From JAJZAM01 sp027391075 (GTDB lineage Bacteria > Actinomycetota > Acidimicrobiia > Acidimicrobiales > Palsa-688), in the NCBI GenBank assembly GCA_027391075.1, contig DAHYHI010000106.1:36907-100906 (forward strand): a stretch of 64,000 bases of DNA, written 5' to 3'. Made by a program: the position numbers and the translations under genes. The notes beneath the pieces are model-generated. The model made no database searches. It saw only the letters and a list, made by a program, of their open reading frames with translations, and had not been told where the DNA came from. Below are positions 61,702 through 64,000 of the stretch, piece by piece. Each line of letters starts with the position of its first letter. The stretch's first letter is position 1.

Positions 61702-62094
61702 CTATCCGAAGATCCGCCGCAGACCTTCCGAGATCTCCTCCACCGATAGCTCGCCGGCTGCCACGGACATCACGAAGTCGTAGACGTCGTCGTTGGAGGC
61801 TCGGGTGGCGTCGATACCATTCAACTCAAGGAAAACCGCGGTCGAGAGCCATGCAAGACGCCTGTCACCGTCGACCAGAGGGTGGTTCTTCACCAGAGAC
61901 TGCAGGAGGGCCGCTGCTTTTAGCCAGATGTCCGGATAGGCAACCTCACCGAAGGCGCTGGCAGCAGGACGCGCCGCAGCCGACCCGAGCAGACCCAGAT
62001 CCCGAATCGGAGGCGGGGCACCAAGGAGGCGCGCCGCCAACGCTACGAGATCCTCGACGTCGAGGTATTCGAAGCCCCCGGGTTCAGCGGCCAA
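61702..62094 (-). CDS. doc: Fic/Doc-family toxin (death-on-curing)
   Basis: The 130-residue protein has DVEDLVALAARLLG at the N-terminus, YPDIWLKAAALLQSLVKNHP and the Fic/Doc motif HPLVDGDRRLAW, close to the consensus HxFxDxNKR. Doc phosphorylates elongation factor Tu and halts translation. The Asp-Arg-Arg in place of Asn-Lys-Arg is a common actinobacterial variant, but activity is not proven. The TTG start lies inside the antitoxin stop region (11-base overlap), so both are coupled. Confidence 0.87.
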   Translation of the reverse strand: MAAEPGGFEYLDVEDLVALAARLLGAPPPIRDLGLLGSAAARPAASAFGEVAYPDIWLKAAALLQSLVKNHPLVDGDRRLAWLSTAVFLELNGIDATRASNDDVYDFVMSVAAGELSVEEISEGLRRIFG

Positions 62095-62287
62095 GGCGCT
62101 CCAGCGCCTCAGCGTGAGCAGTCATCACCCGCTCGGCGGATCGAGCAACACGGTCTCGATGCTCGGCTCTGGCGACGTACTCCCGGACCGCCCGACGGGC
62201 TGCTTCCTGCATGGATATACCCTCGGCAACGGCCCGTCTCTGGAGCGCCTCCTGCTCCGCCTCAGATAACCGCAGTGTCATTGCCAC
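62084..62287 (-). CDS. Ribbon-helix-helix antitoxin paired with Doc
   Basis: The 67-residue protein reads MTLRLSEAEQEALQRRAVAE then GISMQEAARRAVREYV, a CopG/Arc-type ribbon-helix-helix, followed by a charged helical tail that would block the toxin. Classical Doc partners are Phd-fold proteins, but RHH partners occur in actinobacteria. A perfect GTATCA-GAT-TGATAC palindrome lies 10 bases upstream. Confidence 0.85.
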   Translation of the reverse strand: MAMTLRLSEAEQEALQRRAVAEGISMQEAARRAVREYVARAEHRDRVARSAERVMTAHAEALERLGR

Positions 62288-62296
62288 AGGACAATG

Positions 62297-62311
62297 GTAT
62301 CAGATTGATAC
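62297..62311. promoter_or_regulatory. Operator palindrome GTATCA-GAT-TGATAC
   Basis: Perfect 6-base inverted repeat with 3-base spacer immediately upstream of the RHH antitoxin; likely its autoregulatory site. Confidence 0.65.
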
Positions 62312-62441
62312 TTAGTCGGGACCCGACTTCGGAGCCGGTCAGCGAACTGTGAGGGCTACGAACTGCGGCGTCACGTTGAGGTGTAGCCAGAGGCCGATGC
62401 CGGACCCGTACCCCACGGAGCACCCCGTGGTCAGGCACGTC

Positions 62442-62924
62442 ATGTACGTCTCGGTCCGATCCTTCCCGAAAGACCTTGCCGAACGTCTCGAACCGAACGC
62501 TCGGAGGGCAGGGGGCGACCTTGCCAAGCGTGTCTACCGTGAAGTCCAAAGTAGTCTTCAGGACGAAGACGTGGCGGCGGACGGCATCTTCCACCTGAAG
62601 CACTCGGGCATCACCACGCTCGCCCGCTCAGTCAAGGACATCGGAGACAACAAACTCGAAGTGGTTCTCGCCTGGGCCGGTCCTGCACCGAGATGCTCGA
62701 CGAAACAGACGTGGTCTTACGCGGCCTGCTACGGGGTTCCGCTGGCGGTCCGATCAGAGGTCCGGGCCGAATCCGGTGCGTTGGTTCCGCTCCGGTCCCG
62801 TTGTGGTCGCCGTCCGTTCTGTGACGAGCCGATTCCTACACCGTCAGGGCGGGGTCACGAAAGTCGAAGATTTCTAGCGTCAGGCCGTGGGCCTCGAGGG
62901 TTGACCAATGTTGGTCTCCGGTGA
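62442..62924 (+). pseudogene. Possible remnant of AIPR-type abortive-infection protein
   Basis: In the open frame, residues after ATG 62442 read MYVSVRSFPKDLAERLEPNA ... EVQSSLQDEDVAADGIFHLK, HSGITTLARSVKDIGDNKLE, then degenerate after AWAGP near 62695. The pattern of paired hydrophobic start, LxPN, FHLKHxGIT and the following strand resembles the N-terminal part of AIPR abortive phage-resistance proteins, normally several hundred residues long. Here only about 85 residues look conserved; the rest of the frame runs over the VapC gene and seems spurious. Identification is tentative. Confidence 0.35.
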
Positions 62925-63303
62925 GCACGGGGAGGTCGTGCTGTAGAGCGTGGGCCAGGCAGCACATGTCCCCCAGTGACAGCGACTTCACACGCTCCGT
63001 GCCACGTCTCTCCTGCTCCGCTCGGCTGAGGGCATCGATCCGCTTGAGATCTGCGAAGTGCATTGCCGCTGTCAGCTCGAATGGCGCGACCGTGACCCCC
63101 TGGGCGCCGAACATACCTGCGACCTGCTGAGGTGGCCGCCGGGCGCGCTCGGCCAGTTTGTACATGACTTCTCCGAGGTTGACCGCTGTCACTTTGGTTC
63201 GTGGCAACGCTGAGAGGAATCGGGACGCTTGCGCGTTGGACTGAGCGACGCCGAGAAGATACGACGCGTCAGCGAGCAGCGCTCCCTGCGGTAAGGCCCC
63301 CAT
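62836..63303 (-). CDS. vapC: PIN-domain RNase toxin (VapC-like)
   Basis: The 155-residue PIN protein has the acidic active-site set: Asp in LLADASYLLGV, Glu in NLGEVMYKL, Asp in SLSLGDMCCLAHAL and Asp in VLTGDQHW. PIN toxins cleave tRNA or rRNA. The gene starts four bases after the AbrB-type antitoxin stop. It looks intact and of usual length. Confidence 0.88.
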   Translation of the reverse strand: MGALPQGALLADASYLLGVAQSNAQASRFLSALPRTKVTAVNLGEVMYKLAERARRPPQQVAGMFGAQGVTVAPFELTAAMHFADLKRIDALSRAEQERRGTERVKSLSLGDMCCLAHALQHDLPVLTGDQHWSTLEAHGLTLEIFDFRDPALTV

Positions 63304-63307
63304 CCGG

Positions 63308-63589
63308 TCAGTCGGAGAGCGCCTCGGCCGCCCGGTCGGCGATCAACTCGTCGGCGAGGTCACCGGTGTACCCGGTCTCCTCGAGTTCTCGGGCGACCTC
63401 GGCCTGGAACGCGGCAAGCAGCACCATCGGGTCCTCCAGGACAACACGTCCCGGCCCCTCGACATGGGCAACGACCTCATGACTGGGGTCGATCCCTGCA
63501 TCCTCGAGGAGAGAGGGTGGGAAGGTAGGGCGGCGCTTCGCGTCGAAGCGCAGACGGTACCCGGTAGCGAAGCCCGCATGGTCTGACAT
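63308..63589 (-). CDS. vapB: AbrB/SpoVT-type antitoxin (VapB-like)
   Basis: The 93-residue protein starts with TGYRLRFDAKRRPTFPPSLLEDAGI, the swapped-hairpin AbrB fold that binds DNA, then HVEGPGRVVLEDP and an acidic helical tail (ELEETGYTGDLADELIADRA) that would occupy VapC. ATG 63589 is chosen because the fold begins there. GGGAGG is only one base upstream and is part of the operator repeats, so translation may be leaderless. The longer upstream frame is not gene-like. Confidence 0.83.
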   Translation of the reverse strand: MSDHAGFATGYRLRFDAKRRPTFPPSLLEDAGIDPSHEVVAHVEGPGRVVLEDPMVLLAAFQAEVARELEETGYTGDLADELIADRAAEALSD

Positions 63590-63591
63590 AC

Positions 63592-63673
63592 CTCCCACTG
63601 TACCCCATCGAGTGGGACAAGCAAGGATGCTCCCACCCCTCTGGTATCTCCCACCCATAATATGGTGTGGGAG
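63592..63673. promoter_or_regulatory. Cluster of CTCCCAC/GTGGGAG repeats upstream of vapB
   Basis: The heptamer or its complement occurs at 63592, 63612 (GTGGGAC), 63630, 63648 and 63667. The last two form a 26-base palindrome around CCATAATATGGT. This is the likely VapBC operator. Confidence 0.6.
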
Positions 63674-63845
63674 TAGCGGCAGCCTCGGCCGCCGCCGCGA
63701 AGGGTGGTCAAGTACTCCTGCGCAAAGCTCGCAGAACGCCGAATAGGGCGTCCCTCGCTTGGGCGACTCGTAGGTCGAGGGCGGCGCGGGATGGAGCGAT
63801 CTGTGCTTGTGGAGAACGCGAAACACAGCCGATAGCGTCGAATCC

Positions 63846-64000
63846 GTGGTTGACCCTACGAATCGCGTCTCTGACGACGACCGTGATCGCGCCGTGCAGA
63901 CGCTTCGGGCAAATCTGTTGGAAGGTCGGTTGACACTCGACGAGTTCGCTGATCGTGCCGGCCTCGCTTATCAGGCGCAGGTCGGCACCGATCTGGTGGC
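63846..64000 (+). CDS. DUF1707 (SHOCT-like) protein, N-terminal part cut by window edge
   Basis: From GTG 63846 the frame reads DPTNRVSDDDRDRAVQTLRA then NLLEGRLTLDEFADRAGLAY and stays open to the right edge. The R(V/I)SDxDRxxAVxxLRxxxxEGRLTLDEF pattern is DUF1707, a short N-terminal domain of actinobacterial membrane or cell-envelope proteins. The attached part lies outside the window. Confidence 0.8.
   Translation, partial: MVDPTNRVSDDDRDRAVQTLRANLLEGRLTLDEFADRAGLAYQAQVGTDLV

Noticed and set aside
1..64000. CRISPR arrays, insertion sequences, prophage structural genes, rRNA.
   Set aside because: No regularly spaced repeats, transposase or integrase motifs, capsid or tail genes, or rRNA-like sequence was seen on either strand.

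Overview
The window looks like a chromosomal segment of a high-GC actinobacterium, most likely of the class Acidimicrobiia. The reasons are the strong G/C bias at third codon positions, the many GTG and TTG starts, the 10-methyl branched fatty acid gene pair, a mycobacterial-type MurA with Asp in place of the catalytic Cys, F420/PPOX-type enzymes, and a secreted protein ending in the Trp-Leu-Ala...Asp-Gly-Gly-Val-Phe-Ser-Phe-Gly-Asp repeat that I associate with Acidimicrobiales. The taxonomic call is inference; there is no rRNA or tRNA here to anchor it.

About 0-55 kb is dense core and catabolic metabolism. 0-9.5 kb: end of a DEAD-box helicase, a membrane protein, murA plus a thioesterase, a short-type NAD-glutamate dehydrogenase, a crotonase, and a flavodoxin-like protein with a 3-methyladenine glycosylase. 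9.5-13.3 kb: a delta-9 desaturase facing a methyltransferase/FAD-reductase pair (TmsB/TmsA type), a compact tuberculostearate-like lipid locus. 13.4-16.4 kb: methyltransferase, geranylgeranyl reductase, SDR. 16.4-19.4 kb: malQ and an ATP-dependent DNA ligase. 19.4-23.6 kb: a DUF72/hydrolase fusion, RecB-like nuclease, PAP2, DsbA-like protein. 23.7-30.1 kb: plsC, aminotransferase, ROK kinase, SDR, long-type TrpB, and a regulator with two HTH-like halves. 30.4-34.3 kb: a 1291-residue secreted Ig-repeat protein. 34.4-39.3 kb: prpE, then a Rieske oxygenase translationally linked to an ABC transporter. 39.3-47 kb: a catabolic block in one orientation (GntR, CaiB-type CoA-transferase, hydantoinase A and B, isochorismatase-type amidase, HMG-CoA lyase). 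The order suggests ring opening of a cyclic amide or imide, deamidation, CoA activation and lyase cleavage. 47-53 kb: a DUF302 gene under a CsoR/CstR-like palindrome, an FTR1 iron permease with an iron-box-like palindrome touching its start, nitrobindin, DeaD helicase, FKBP.

From about 53 kb rightwards the window turns into accessory sequence. It holds unrecognised genes, a metallophosphoesterase, a broken DUF4236 gene, a TPR lipoprotein with a glycosyltransferase, and a broken secreted collagen-like gene. These are followed by a toxin-antitoxin cluster: intact MazEF, remnants of HigBA, a Doc-like toxin with an RHH antitoxin, an AIPR-like remnant, and VapBC. The three intact modules each carry a distinct repeat or palindrome at the antitoxin start, which look like autoregulatory operators. 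The right edge cuts a DUF1707 gene.

No CRISPR array, insertion sequence, tRNA or rRNA was found. The candidates most worth following up are the catabolic block at 39.3-47 kb, the Rieske-ABC operon, the DUF72/hydrolase fusion, the tandem-HTH regulator, and the operators listed below.
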